NCBI RefSeq assembly: GCF_014873485.1 | Contig: NZ_JADBDT010000001.1 | Span: 4,830,501 to 4,894,500 of the forward strand | DNA length: 64,000 nt | Reading direction: 5' to 3' | From: Sphingopyxis sp. OAS728 | GTDB taxonomy: Bacteria; Pseudomonadota; Alphaproteobacteria; Sphingomonadales; Sphingomonadaceae | Shown here: positions 8,750 through 17,649 of the stretch, one piece after another | Position numbering within the stretch: the stretch's first letter is position 1 | Layout: every line of letters begins with the position of its first letter | Notes under the pieces: model-generated | The model's input: the letters and a program-made list of their open reading frames with translations, nothing else | Database searches by the model: none | Told to the model about the DNA's origin: nothing | Program-made: the position numbers and the translations under genes

Positions 8750-10150
8750 TTATTGCCGCTCGACCAGCCCGCCGCCGAGCGCGACATAGAGCGTCACGAG
8801 ATTGTCGACCTGCGCGCGGCGTGTCTCAATGAGCGTCTGTTCGGCCGCGAACAGGTTGCGTTCGGCGTCGAGCACTTCGAGATAGGTCGACACGCCCTCG
8901 CGATACCGCTTGCGCGCGAGGTCGGCGATCCGCCGCGTCGCCAGCGTGCCGCGCTCCTGCGCTTCGACCTGATCGGCGAGATAGCGGCGCCCGGCGAGCG
9001 CGTCGGCGACTTCGCGAAACGCCCCCTGGACGGTGCGCTCATAGGTCGCAACGGCGATATTCTCGCGCGCCTCGGCGACGGTCAGATTGCCCTTGTTGCG
9101 CCCGAAATCGAAGATCGGCAGGCTGATCGACGGGCCAAAGCTCCACCCGAACCCGTCGTTGCTGAACAGATTGTCGAGCGAGCCCGAGGCGAAGCCGAGA
9201 TTGCCGGTCAGCGAGATCGTCGGGAAGAAGGCGGCGCGCGCCGCGCCGACATTGGCGCGGGCGGCACGCAGCCGCTCCTCGGCGGCGAGCACGTCGGGAC
9301 GGGCGACCAGCAGGTCGGAGGGCAGGCCGGCGGTCAGCGTCGGCGACTGGCCCTGTGCCATGAGGGGCAGGGGAGCGGGGAGGGGTCCCGCGACCGGGCC
9401 GCCGGTGAGTACGCTGAGGAAATTATCGGCCTGCGCCTTGCCGAGCTTGAGGCTCGCAAGCTGCGTTTCGGCCTGCGTCAGCAGCGTTTCCGACTGGCGA
9501 TAGTCGAGCGCCGAGGTCACCCCGGCGTCGAGCCGCCGCTTCGCGATGCGCAGGCCTTCCTTGCGGCTCGTCACCGTCGCTTCGGCCAGCTCGATCTGTT
9601 CCTCGGCGCCGCGTGAGGCGAAATAGGTCGAGGCGACGTCGCGGACTAGCGCGAGGCGGAAGGCGCGTTCGGCCTGCTCGGTTGCGAGATACTGGCTGCG
9701 CGCCGCTTCGGACAGATTTTTGACGCGGCCCCAGAAATCGAGCTCGAACGAGGTCACCCCGACGCCGACCGAATAGCGGTTGGTCGTGTCAGTGCCTGCG
9801 CCCGTCAGCGACGGGCCGCGTGTGCGTGTCGCATCGGCGCTCGCGCCCACCGTCGGCAGGCGATCGGCGTCCTGGATGCGGTAGAGCCCGCGCGCTTCCT
9901 CGATCTGCGCGATCGCGACGGCGAGGTCGCGGTTGCGCGCGATCGCCTGCGTGATCAGCACCTCGAGCTGCGGATCGGCGAAGAAATCCTGCCACGACAC
10001 TTCGGTCGCCCGCTGCCCGAGCGTCACGTCGCCCGCGAACTCGGCCGGATAGGCGGGCGCGGTGGGCAGCGCTGGACGCTCATGTTTGGGCGCCATGTTG
10101 ACGCATCCGGCGAGCGTCGTCGCGGCCAGCAGCGCGATCAGATTACGCAT
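8750..10150 (-). CDS. RND efflux outer membrane lipoprotein (NodT/OprM family)
   Basis: A 466-aa outer-membrane factor, the exit duct of the tripartite pump encoded with the two genes upstream. The start at 10150 has GAGGAG seven bases upstream and gives MRNLIALLAATTLAGC with a lipobox cysteine at residue 16; an in-frame ATG 15 bases earlier adds only MRSPI. Two long alpha-helical repeats, typical of OEP proteins, are visible, for example AIARNRDLAVAIAQIEEARG and its counterpart ARANVGAARAAFFPTISL. It overlaps the end of the RND permease gene by 8 nt, so it belongs to the same transcript. Confidence 0.93.
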   Translation of the reverse strand: MRNLIALLAATTLAGCVNMAPKHERPALPTAPAYPAEFAGDVTLGQRATEVSWQDFFADPQLEVLITQAIARNRDLAVAIAQIEEARGLYRIQDADRLPTVGASADATRTRGPSLTGAGTDTTNRYSVGVGVTSFELDFWGRVKNLSEAARSQYLATEQAERAFRLALVRDVASTYFASRGAEEQIELAEATVTSRKEGLRIAKRRLDAGVTSALDYRQSETLLTQAETQLASLKLGKAQADNFLSVLTGGPVAGPLPAPLPLMAQGQSPTLTAGLPSDLLVARPDVLAAEERLRAARANVGAARAAFFPTISLTGNLGFASGSLDNLFSNDGFGWSFGPSISLPIFDFGRNKGNLTVAEARENIAVATYERTVQGAFREVADALAGRRYLADQVEAQERGTLATRRIADLARKRYREGVSTYLEVLDAERNLFAAEQTLIETRRAQVDNLVTLYVALGGGLVERQ

Positions 10151-13100
10151 GATCGGGCTCCTCATGATGTCCTTTTTCGGCGGGTGCAGGCGGTCGCTTG
10201 CGGCTGATCCATTTGCGCACCGACAAGTAGAAGAGCGGGATGAAAAAGATGCCGAGCAACGTCGCGGCGATCATCCCGCCCATCACGCCCGATCCGACCG
10301 CGATACGGCTGGCGGCGCCGGCGCCGCTCGCGATGACGAGCGGGACCATGCCGAGGATGAAGGCAAGGCTGGTCATGATGATCGGGCGCAGGCGCAGCTT
10401 CACCGCCTCCATCACCGCGTCGAGCGTCGACTTGCCCTCGGCTTCCTGTTCGATCGCGAATTCGACGATCAGGATCGCGTTTTTCGCGGACAGGCCGATG
10501 ATCGTGATCAACCCGACGTTGAAATAAATGTCGGCGGAGAGGCCGCGGAACATCGAGAAGAGTACCGCGCCGAGCACGCCGAGCGGCACGACGAGCAGGA
10601 CCGCAACGGGGACCGCCCAGCTTTCGTACAGCGCCGACAGCAGCAGGAAGACGACGACGAGCGACAGGCCGAGCAGCAGCCCGATCTGGCCCGCCGACTG
10701 CTTCTCCTCATAGGAGATGCCCGTCCATTCGTAGGAGAAGCCCGCGGGAAGCGACTCTGCGAGACGCTCCATCTCGGCCATCGCCTCGCCGGTCGACTGG
10801 CCGGGCGCGGGTTCGCCCGAAATCGTCATCGCGGGATAGCCGTTATAGCGCTGGAGTTGCGGCGCTTCGGCGGACCATTCGGCCGAGCTGAACGACCCGA
10901 AGGGCACCATGTCGCCGTTCGCGCTGCGCACGCGCAGTTCGAGCACGTCCTGCGGCGTCATGCGGCTCGCGGCGTCGGCCTGGAGCAGCACGCGCAGCAC
11001 GCGGCCTTCGCGGGTGAAGTCGTTTGCGTAGGCGCTGCCGAAGCTGATCGCGAGCGTCGCGTTGACGTCGCCGATCGACAGGCCGAGCGCGCGCGCCTGA
11101 ATCCGGTCGATATCGACCTTTAGCACCGGCGCATCCTCTTGGCCCTCGGGGCGGACATTGGCGAGCAGCTTGCTCTGCATTGCGCCGCCCAGCATCTGGT
11201 TGCGCGCGGCGATCAGCGCTTCGCGCGTGTTGCCGCCGCGATCCTGCAGCTTGAATGTAAAGCCGCTCGACGTCCCGAGTTCGGGGATCGATGGCGGGCT
11301 CAGCGAGAAGGCGAACGCCTCCTTGATGCCCATGAGGGTGCCCATCGCCTTGCCCGCGATCGCGTCGGCGCTGTCGCCTTCGCCGGTGCGTTCGTCCCAT
11401 GGCTTCAGCGGGGTGAACATGATCGCGTTCGCCTGGCCCTGGCCAAAGAAGCTGAAGCCGTTGACCGACACGACATTGGCGACCTGCGGCTGTTCGGCGA
11501 AGAAGGCTTTGACCTGCTTCGTCGCTTCGTTGGTGCGCTGCGTCGTCGCGCCCGGGGGCGCCTGGATCACGGTGATCAGATAGCCCTGGTCTTCCTGCGG
11601 CAGGAAGGAGCCGGGCAGGCGGGTGAAGAGCAATGCGGTGACCGCGACCATCGCCACGAACACGCCGAGCCAGCGCAGCGGCGCCGTAAGCATCTTGCCG
11701 ACGCTACCCTGATAGCGGTCGGTCGTGCGGCCGAACCAGGTGTTGAACCGCCCGAAGAAGCGGTCGAAGAAGGCGCCGATCCGGCCCTTGCGTTCGCTAT
11801 TGTCGTGCGGCTTCAGCAGTGTTGCGCAGAGCGCGGGCGTCAGCGTCAGCGCGAGCAACGCCGAGAAGGCGATCGAAATCGCGAGCGTCATCGAGAATTG
11901 GCGATAGATGCCGCCGGTCGACCCGGGGAAAAAGGCCATCGGGATGAACACCGCGATCAGCACCAGCGTGATGCCGATGATCGCCGAAGTGATCTGGCTC
12001 ATCGCCTTCACCGTCGCGTCATAGGGCGACAGATGCTCCTCGTTCATGATGCGCTCGACATTCTCGATCACGACGATCGCGTCGTCGACGAGGATGCCGA
12101 TCGCCAGCACCATGCCGAACAAGGTCAGCACGTTGATCGAGAAACCGGCCATCCAGAGGCCGAGGCACGCACCGGCGAGCGCGATGGGGACGACCACCGT
12201 CGGGATCACCGTCGCGCGCCAGTTCTGGAGGAACAGGAACATGACGAGGAAGACGAGCACCATCGCCTCGCCAAGCGTGATGACCACTTCCTCGATCGAC
12301 AGGCTGATGAACGGCGTCGTATCGTACGGGATCGACCAGGTGATGTCGGGCGGGAAGCCTTTCGACAGTTCGGCCATCTGGTCGCGGATGCCCTGTGCCG
12401 TCGACAGCGCGTTGGCACCGGGGGTCAGCTGGACCGCAAGGCCCGCCATCGGCTTGCCATTGAGCTCGGACGAAAAGAGATAGCTTGCCGCGCCCAGCTC
12501 GACGCGCCCGACGTCGCCCAGCGTGACCGCCGACCCGTCGGGGTTGGCGCGCAGGATGATGCTCTCGAACTGCTCGGGCTTGGTAAAGCGGCCCTGCGTC
12601 GTGATGACGGCGTTGAGCTGCGCACCCTTGGCGATCGGCTGGTCGCCGAGCTGGCCGCCGGGGGTCTGGCTATTCTGTTCCTGCACCGCGCCCAGCGCTT
12701 CCGCCGCCGACAGATTATAGGAGGCGAGTTTTTGCGGATCGAGCCAGATACGCATCGCATATTCGGGCGCAAAGGCCTGGACATTGCCGACCCCGCCGAC
12801 GCGGCGCAGCTCGTCGAGCACGCGCGTGTTCGCGAAATTATTGACCTCCATCGGGTCGGTGTCACCGCTTTTCGAGGTGATCGCGACAATCAGCAGGAAG
12901 CCTGAGTTCGCCTCGGTCACCGAAATGCCTTGGCGGCGCACTTCCTCGGGCAGGCGCTGTTCGACGCGGCGCAGGCGGTTTTGCACTTCCAGCTGCGCAT
13001 TGTCGATGTCGGTCCCGGCCTCGAAGGTCAGGGTGATCGACGCGGTGCCGTTCGATTCGCTGGTCGAGGCCATGTAGAGGAAGCCCTCGACCCCGTTGAG

Positions 13101-13307
13101 CTCCTGCTCGATGACCTGCGTGACATTCTGCTCGAGCGTGCTCGCGTCGGCGCCCGGATAGGTGACGCCGATGGTCAACGACGGCGGCGCGACCGACGGA
13201 TATTGCTCCACGGGAAGGCCGCGCAGCGCGATGATCCCGGCGAGCAGGATGCCGATGGCGATGACCCACGAAAAAATGGGCCGGTCGATGAAAAAGCGGG
13301 GGCTCAT
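10143..13307 (-). CDS. RND multidrug efflux permease (HAE1/AcrB-MexB family)
   Basis: A 1054-aa inner-membrane proton/drug antiporter, the engine of the pump. The N-terminus MSPRFFIDRPIFSWVIAIGI is the family's TM1. The central GMVLAIGILVDDAIVVIENV carries the paired aspartates of the proton relay in TM4, and the C-terminal half repeats the topology (GLSAKNAILIVEFA). Length matches AcrB (1049). Substrates cannot be read, but HAE1 pumps carry hydrophobic and amphiphilic compounds. It starts six bases after the adaptor gene's stop. Confidence 0.95.
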   Translation of the reverse strand: MSPRFFIDRPIFSWVIAIGILLAGIIALRGLPVEQYPSVAPPSLTIGVTYPGADASTLEQNVTQVIEQELNGVEGFLYMASTSESNGTASITLTFEAGTDIDNAQLEVQNRLRRVEQRLPEEVRRQGISVTEANSGFLLIVAITSKSGDTDPMEVNNFANTRVLDELRRVGGVGNVQAFAPEYAMRIWLDPQKLASYNLSAAEALGAVQEQNSQTPGGQLGDQPIAKGAQLNAVITTQGRFTKPEQFESIILRANPDGSAVTLGDVGRVELGAASYLFSSELNGKPMAGLAVQLTPGANALSTAQGIRDQMAELSKGFPPDITWSIPYDTTPFISLSIEEVVITLGEAMVLVFLVMFLFLQNWRATVIPTVVVPIALAGACLGLWMAGFSINVLTLFGMVLAIGILVDDAIVVIENVERIMNEEHLSPYDATVKAMSQITSAIIGITLVLIAVFIPMAFFPGSTGGIYRQFSMTLAISIAFSALLALTLTPALCATLLKPHDNSERKGRIGAFFDRFFGRFNTWFGRTTDRYQGSVGKMLTAPLRWLGVFVAMVAVTALLFTRLPGSFLPQEDQGYLITVIQAPPGATTQRTNEATKQVKAFFAEQPQVANVVSVNGFSFFGQGQANAIMFTPLKPWDERTGEGDSADAIAGKAMGTLMGIKEAFAFSLSPPSIPELGTSSGFTFKLQDRGGNTREALIAARNQMLGGAMQSKLLANVRPEGQEDAPVLKVDIDRIQARALGLSIGDVNATLAISFGSAYANDFTREGRVLRVLLQADAASRMTPQDVLELRVRSANGDMVPFGSFSSAEWSAEAPQLQRYNGYPAMTISGEPAPGQSTGEAMAEMERLAESLPAGFSYEWTGISYEEKQSAGQIGLLLGLSLVVVFLLLSALYESWAVPVAVLLVVPLGVLGAVLFSMFRGLSADIYFNVGLITIIGLSAKNAILIVEFAIEQEAEGKSTLDAVMEAVKLRLRPIIMTSLAFILGMVPLVIASGAGAASRIAVGSGVMGGMIAATLLGIFFIPLFYLSVRKWISRKRPPAPAEKGHHEEPDHA

Positions 13308-13313
13308 GTCAGA

Positions 13314-14468
13314 TCAACGCTTCGCCGGGGGAGTCGAGGCCGTGCCCTTGGGCGCCGCAACACGGACCGGCTGGCCCGGCTGCACCTTTTGCAGTCCGTC
13401 GACAATCACCCGGTCGCCGGGTTTCAGCCCGTCGAGGACCGCCCATTGGCCGGCGACCATCGTGCCGAGCTTCACCGGGCGCGGGGTCGCGACATTCTTG
13501 GCATCGAGCACCATGACGCTTGCGTTGTCGGCCGCCAGCTTGACCGCACGCTGCGGGATCAGGACGCCGTCCGACCGGTTGCCCGCAAAGATGCGTGCGC
13601 GGACGAACTGGCCGGGGAGCAGCGCCGAGTTCGGGTTCGGGAATTCGGCACGCAGCGCCGCGGTGCCCGTCGCTTCGTCGATCGACAGGTCGAGGAAGTC
13701 GAGGTGGCCGACGACGGGAAAGGCGGTGCCGTCCTCGAGGATCAACTGCACTTCGACACGGTCGAACTGGGGCACGCTCACCTTGCCCGACCCCATTTCG
13801 CGGCGGTTCGCGAGCAGGTCCGAACTCGACTGGCCGAAATTGACATAGACGCGGTCGATCTGTTCGATCGTCGTCAGCAGCGTGCCTTGCCCCGCGCTGA
13901 CCAGCGCGCCCTCGGTGACTTCGGCGCGGCGTGCGCGGCCCGAGATCGGGGCTGTAACCGAGGCATAGCCCAGGTTCAGGCGTGCCGATTCCAGATTGGC
14001 TTGCGCTGCCTGCACATCGGCCTCGGCGGTGCGCTGCGCGGCGACCGCGGCGTCATATTCCTGCTTGCCGATCGCCTGGTCGGCGAGCAGCGGCTGATAG
14101 CGTCCGACGACCTGCCGCGCATTGGCGGCGGTTGCCTGTGCACGCGCCAGCTGCGCGCGCGCCGCATTGGCGGTCGCGGTCAGCTCGCGCGGATCGATGC
14201 GGAACAGCGGGGTCCCGGCGCGAACATAGCTGCCTTCGTTGAACAGGCGGCGCTCGACGATGCCGTTGACGCGCGCACGGACTTCGGAGGTGCGAAACGC
14301 CTGCACGCGGCCAGGCAATTCGATCACATTCGGTACTGCCTGCGTGCGGATCGTGACGATATTGACCTCGGGCGGCGGCGGAGCGGGGGGCGCTTCCGAC
14401 GAGCATGAAGCCAGCACCAGAGCCAGCGCAGCGCCGGCGGCGCAGCCAAGAGGACGAAAGCGACTCAT
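13314..14468 (-). CDS. RND efflux periplasmic adaptor lipoprotein (AcrA/MexA family)
   Basis: A 384-aa membrane fusion protein joining the permease to the outer-membrane factor. A signal peptide with lipobox LASC (Cys near residue 22) is followed by a Pro-rich linker, the first lipoyl half (VRARVNGIVERRLFNEGSYV), a long alpha-hairpin (ARAQLARAQATAANARQVVG to AQANLESARLNLGYA), the second lipoyl half (APISGRARRAEVTEGALV) and the beta-barrel. It is the first gene of the minus-strand operon adaptor-permease-outer-membrane factor, faces a TetR gene, and its promoter region holds a perfect palindrome at 14536. Confidence 0.94.
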   Translation of the reverse strand: MSRFRPLGCAAGAALALVLASCSSEAPPAPPPPEVNIVTIRTQAVPNVIELPGRVQAFRTSEVRARVNGIVERRLFNEGSYVRAGTPLFRIDPRELTATANAARAQLARAQATAANARQVVGRYQPLLADQAIGKQEYDAAVAAQRTAEADVQAAQANLESARLNLGYASVTAPISGRARRAEVTEGALVSAGQGTLLTTIEQIDRVYVNFGQSSSDLLANRREMGSGKVSVPQFDRVEVQLILEDGTAFPVVGHLDFLDLSIDEATGTAALRAEFPNPNSALLPGQFVRARIFAGNRSDGVLIPQRAVKLAADNASVMVLDAKNVATPRPVKLGTMVAGQWAVLDGLKPGDRVIVDGLQKVQPGQPVRVAAPKGTASTPPAKR

Positions 14469-14535
14469 ATGGACCCCTGAAAAATCGCAGTTGTGCGGGA
14501 GTTGGTTATACGCAAAAGCTTGCGCTCAGGCGCCG

Positions 14536-14551
14536 TGTAATTTAAATTACA
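14536..14551. promoter_or_regulatory. 16-bp perfect palindrome, probable TetR operator
   Basis: TGTAATTTAAATTACA is a perfect palindrome in the 113-bp region between the adaptor gene (minus) and the TetR gene (plus). It is much more AT-rich than its surroundings. TetR regulators beside efflux operons normally bind one such site and repress both genes. The palindrome is direct; its role as operator is inferred. Confidence 0.75.
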
Positions 14552-14581
14552 GAAAAGGGCAAGGGGAAGAGGAATGCAAAA

Positions 14582-15217
14582 ATGACGACGCCGGAATCGG
14601 ATTTATGTCAGATAGATAGGCTGTCGCCGCGCGAGCGGCGGCAAAGCGCCATTCTCGACGCGGCCGAGTCGCTGTTTCTCGAACAGGGATATGAACGCAC
14701 CAGCCTCGCCGAAATCGTCAAGCGCTCGGGCGGCTCGCTCGCGACGCTCTATGAGATGTTTGGGAACAAGCAGGGGCTGCTTCGCGCGATCGCAACCCGC
14801 TGGTGCGACGAAGCGATGCTGCGCTCGCTTGACGACGACGCGATGCAGGGGGTGTCGAGCGTCGAAATCCTGAAGCGCTATGCGCATCGCCAGAGCGAAT
14901 TGATGGAATCGCCGCACGCGGTTGGCTTGATGCGCATGTTGATATCCGAAAGTTTGCGCGACCACGAGTTCGCTTTGCAGATTTACCGCGACCTTCACGT
15001 GCCTGCGCTTAAGGAGCTGATCGAATTGTTCGCCGAATGGGCGGCCACAGGCAGGGCAGAGATTGATCGCCCGGACGCCGCCGCGCGCCTGTTTTTCGAC
15101 ATTGTCGTCGGCGATTCGATGCTGAACATGCTGATGGGGATTGAGGTCGAATGGCTCGACCCCGAACAGATCGACTGGAGGCTCCAGCCTTTCCTGTCCC
15201 ACTTCAAAATCCGGTAG
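14582..15217 (+). CDS. TetR/AcrR-family regulator of the efflux operon
   Basis: A 211-aa TetR-family DNA-binding protein. The N-terminal helix-turn-helix is clear: AESLFLEQGYERTSLAEIVK followed by SGGSLATLYEMFGNKQGLLR. The C-terminal half is the ligand-binding/dimer domain of the AefR-like type (ending DPEQIDWRLQPFLSHF). It is divergent from the RND operon and a 16-bp palindrome lies between, so local repression released by pump substrates is the likely scheme. The ATG at 14582 is preceded by a GA-rich stretch (AAGGGGAAGAGGAATGCAAA), which fits a ribosome site. Ligand unknown. Confidence 0.9.
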   Translation: MTTPESDLCQIDRLSPRERRQSAILDAAESLFLEQGYERTSLAEIVKRSGGSLATLYEMFGNKQGLLRAIATRWCDEAMLRSLDDDAMQGVSSVEILKRYAHRQSELMESPHAVGLMRMLISESLRDHEFALQIYRDLHVPALKELIELFAEWAATGRAEIDRPDAAARLFFDIVVGDSMLNMLMGIEVEWLDPEQIDWRLQPFLSHFKIR

Positions 15218-15247
15218 GCGCGGAGCCGTCGATCTGGTTCGTGGTTG

Positions 15248-15263
15248 TTGACATGGTTGTCAA
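15248..15263. promoter_or_regulatory. Inverted repeat TTGACA-N4-TGTCAA upstream of GPH transporter
   Basis: TTGACA, four bases, TGTCAA forms a perfect 6-bp inverted repeat 42 bases upstream of the transporter start. The left half reads like a -35 element, but no good -10 follows at the right spacing. It may be an operator, as it differs from the TetR palindrome at 14536. Confidence 0.4.
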
Positions 15264-15305
15264 TAGCTGAAAGCTTGCCGCTTCCTGTCTCGGGAGCGTC
15301 GCATC

Positions 15306-16646
15306 TTGGCCACTGCTGTCCTGCCATCGGCTGCCCTAGCCGACGAACCGCCCGCGCTGCGCCCGCGCACGGTCGCTGCCTATGCCGCGACGGCCGGGCC
15401 GACCGCGATGCTCGCGCTGCCGTTCAGCGTCTATCTGCCGCCCTATATCGCCGAAGGCGGGGCGATTTCGGTGGCGCTCGTCGGGCTCCTCTTTTCGCTG
15501 ACGACGATATGGGACGGGATTGTCGATCCGTTGATCGGCACGATGATCGATCGCTTCCGCCCCGGAATGGGGGCGCATCGCCGGTGGATGCTGACCGCGC
15601 TGGTGCCGCTGTCGCTGCTGCTGTTGCTGATCGTGACGGTCGGCAATGCGCTGCCCTTCGCTGCGCTCTTTCTCGTCATGATATTCTTCTATTCGAGCTT
15701 CAGCCTCTATGAGGTCGCGCAACTGTCGTGGGGCGCGGCGCTGGTGCGCAGCCCCGCCGACAGCGCCTTGCTTTATGGCGCCCGCGACTGGTTCACGAAA
15801 ATCGCATTGATCGTCGCCTTTGCCGCGCCCGCGGCGGCGCAACTGCTGATGCCGGGCGTCGACCTGCAGGGGCGGATCATCGCCTATGCCGGCATCTTCC
15901 TCGTGCTCGCGCCTGTCGCGCTCTTCGCGATCGGTCGCGTGCCGCGCCGCGCCGTCGTCGCCGAACCGGGGATCGGGTGGCGGCACGAAATTCGCGCCTC
16001 GCTGTCCTTTCCGCCGTTGATGCTCTTGCTCGGTGTCCAGTTCCTCAACAGTTTCGCCTTTGGCTCGCTCACCTCGCTCTTCATCTTCTTTGCGGCGTCG
16101 GTGCTCGATCTCGACCAGCAAAGCGCGCTGCTGCTGTTCGCGAGCTTCATCGGCGGTGCATTGGCATCGCCGCTGTGGACCATGCTGGCGCGCCGTTTCG
16201 GTAAACCGCCGATGATGATCTTAATGGGGTTGTTGATCTCGTCGCTGTTGCTCGCGACGCTGGCACAGGAGCCGGAGGGGTTTACGCAGGCCGCTTTTTT
16301 CTCGCTGATGCTGGGCACGGGTTTTGTCGGGCTGCTCTTCACTTATTCGATGCTCGCCGACCTGATCCCGCGCGATGCCGAACGGTGCGGGCGTAATCGC
16401 TCGGCCTTTCTCTTCGCGCTGCTCAACCTGATGGCGAAGTTCGGCGTCGCGGCCGCGATCGCGGTCAGCTATGCGCTACTCGACATCGTCGGTTTCGATC
16501 CGCAAAATGGCGCGGCCGCCGCACGCGAACTGCATCTGCTGTTCGTGCTGCAGCCCACGGCCAGCTGGATGCTGATGATCGGGCTGCTCGCGCTGATGCA
16601 CCGGTACATGCCGCGGACGCCGGCATCGCCCGCCGCCAGCCTTTGA
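15306..16646 (+). CDS. MFS transporter of the GPH (MelB-like) family
   Basis: A 446-aa inner-membrane sugar/cation symporter-like protein with about 12 hydrophobic segments. The family motif TTIWDGIVDPLIGTMIDR (N-terminal half, about residues 66-83) and the cytoplasmic-loop region GMGAHRRWM identify the glycoside-pentoside-hexuronide family. The best start is a TTG at 15306 with GGGAG about nine bases upstream; the first in-frame ATG (15409) would cut into TM1. GPH members carry sugars, glycosides or related organics with Na+ or H+; the substrate here is unknown and there are no sugar genes nearby. Confidence 0.84.
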   Translation: MATAVLPSAALADEPPALRPRTVAAYAATAGPTAMLALPFSVYLPPYIAEGGAISVALVGLLFSLTTIWDGIVDPLIGTMIDRFRPGMGAHRRWMLTALVPLSLLLLLIVTVGNALPFAALFLVMIFFYSSFSLYEVAQLSWGAALVRSPADSALLYGARDWFTKIALIVAFAAPAAAQLLMPGVDLQGRIIAYAGIFLVLAPVALFAIGRVPRRAVVAEPGIGWRHEIRASLSFPPLMLLLGVQFLNSFAFGSLTSLFIFFAASVLDLDQQSALLLFASFIGGALASPLWTMLARRFGKPPMMILMGLLISSLLLATLAQEPEGFTQAAFFSLMLGTGFVGLLFTYSMLADLIPRDAERCGRNRSAFLFALLNLMAKFGVAAAIAVSYALLDIVGFDPQNGAAAARELHLLFVLQPTASWMLMIGLLALMHRYMPRTPASPAASL

Positions 16647-16832
16647 CTTGCAATCGCCGCGGTGCCCAAGTAAAGGCCGCTTTCATTCGGACAGATGCGC
16701 CGTTTTCTTTCCGCCTTTCGCCGACACGGTCGGGGAGGGTGGGCGGACTATTGCCCAAAGCGCGCTTGACGCGTGGGGGGCGGCAACCCATCTGGCCCGG
16801 ATCATTGACGTTGCAAGGACAGGACGATCGAC

Positions 16833-17030
16833 ATGGCCAAGACCAGCCCGGCTGAGTTCATCAATCAGGTGCGTACCGAAGCCCGCAAGATCGTTTGGCC
16901 TACCAGCCGCGAAACGGTGCAGACGACGATCATGGTGCTGATCATGATGACGATCCTTTCGCTGTTCTTCTTTGGCGTCGACACGGTTTTCAACGCGATC
17001 GTCAGCTGGCTGACGTCGCTCGCGCGCTAA
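16833..17030 (+). CDS. secE: Preprotein translocase subunit SecE
   Basis: A 65-aa single-span SecE, the small essential subunit that clamps SecY in the protein-export channel. The conserved amphipathic stretch FINQVRTEARKIVWPTSRET precedes the membrane helix (MVLIMMTILSLFFFGVDTVF). Alphaproteobacterial SecE proteins have this short one-helix form. It lies 34 nt before nusG, the usual pairing. No tRNA-Trp gene is seen upstream, unlike in many relatives. Confidence 0.96.
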   Translation: MAKTSPAEFINQVRTEARKIVWPTSRETVQTTIMVLIMMTILSLFFFGVDTVFNAIVSWLTSLAR

Positions 17031-17064
17031 CGCCCGCGGTTACAGGGACAGGATACGGATACAC

Positions 17065-17601
17065 ATGGCGCGCTGGTACATCATTCACGCCTATTCGGGT
17101 TTCGAGAACAAGGTTCGCGATTCGGTGCTTTCCGAAGCCGAACGCATGGGCCTGACCGATTTCGTCGAAGCGGTCGAAGTGCCGGTCGAAACCGTCACCG
17201 AGGTGAAGCGCGGCAAGAAGGTCCAGGCTGAACGCAAATTCTTCCCGGGCTACGTCCTCGCCAAGCTGACGATGACCGACGATGTCTATCACCTCGTGAA
17301 GAATACGCCGAAGGTCACGGGCTTCCTCGGTTCGATGGGCAAGCCGCAGGCGATCAGCGAAGCCGAAGCTGCGCGCATCCTGAATAGCAAGGAAGAGGCT
17401 GCGGCGCGTCCGAAGCTGGAAATCCGCGTCGATTACGAAATCGGCGATCAGGTCAAGGTGCTCGACGGTCCCTTCGCCAGCTTCAACGGGCTGGTCGAGG
17501 AACTCGATTTCGAAAAGGCGCGCGTCAAGGTGTCGGTGTCGATCTTCGGTCGCGCCACCCCGGTCGAGCTCGACTTCGAACAGGTCGAACGCTTCAAATA
17601 A
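17065..17601 (+). CDS. nusG: Transcription elongation/antitermination factor NusG
   Basis: A 178-aa NusG, which binds RNA polymerase and links it to Rho and to the ribosome. The NGN domain starts with WYIIHAYSGFENKV and includes KKVQAERKFFPGYVL; the C-terminal KOW motif is GDQVKVLDGPFASFNGLVEE. Length fits the family (about 176-185). It is directly behind secE. The usual next gene, rplK, is displaced by tesB. Confidence 0.97.
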   Translation: MARWYIIHAYSGFENKVRDSVLSEAERMGLTDFVEAVEVPVETVTEVKRGKKVQAERKFFPGYVLAKLTMTDDVYHLVKNTPKVTGFLGSMGKPQAISEAEAARILNSKEEAAARPKLEIRVDYEIGDQVKVLDGPFASFNGLVEELDFEKARVKVSVSIFGRATPVELDFEQVERFK

Positions 17602-17649
17602 CATCGCGCCGCGCCTTGGCGGGCGCGGCCCAGCCAACGGATCGAACCT

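Noticed and set aside
11139..12905. Open frame opposite the RND permease gene
   Set aside because: Arg/Asp/His-rich shadow of the permease; no family features.
16647..16832. tRNA-Trp gene upstream of secE
   Set aside because: A tRNA-Trp often precedes secE in relatives, but I find no acceptor stem, T-loop or CCA anticodon in the 186 bp.
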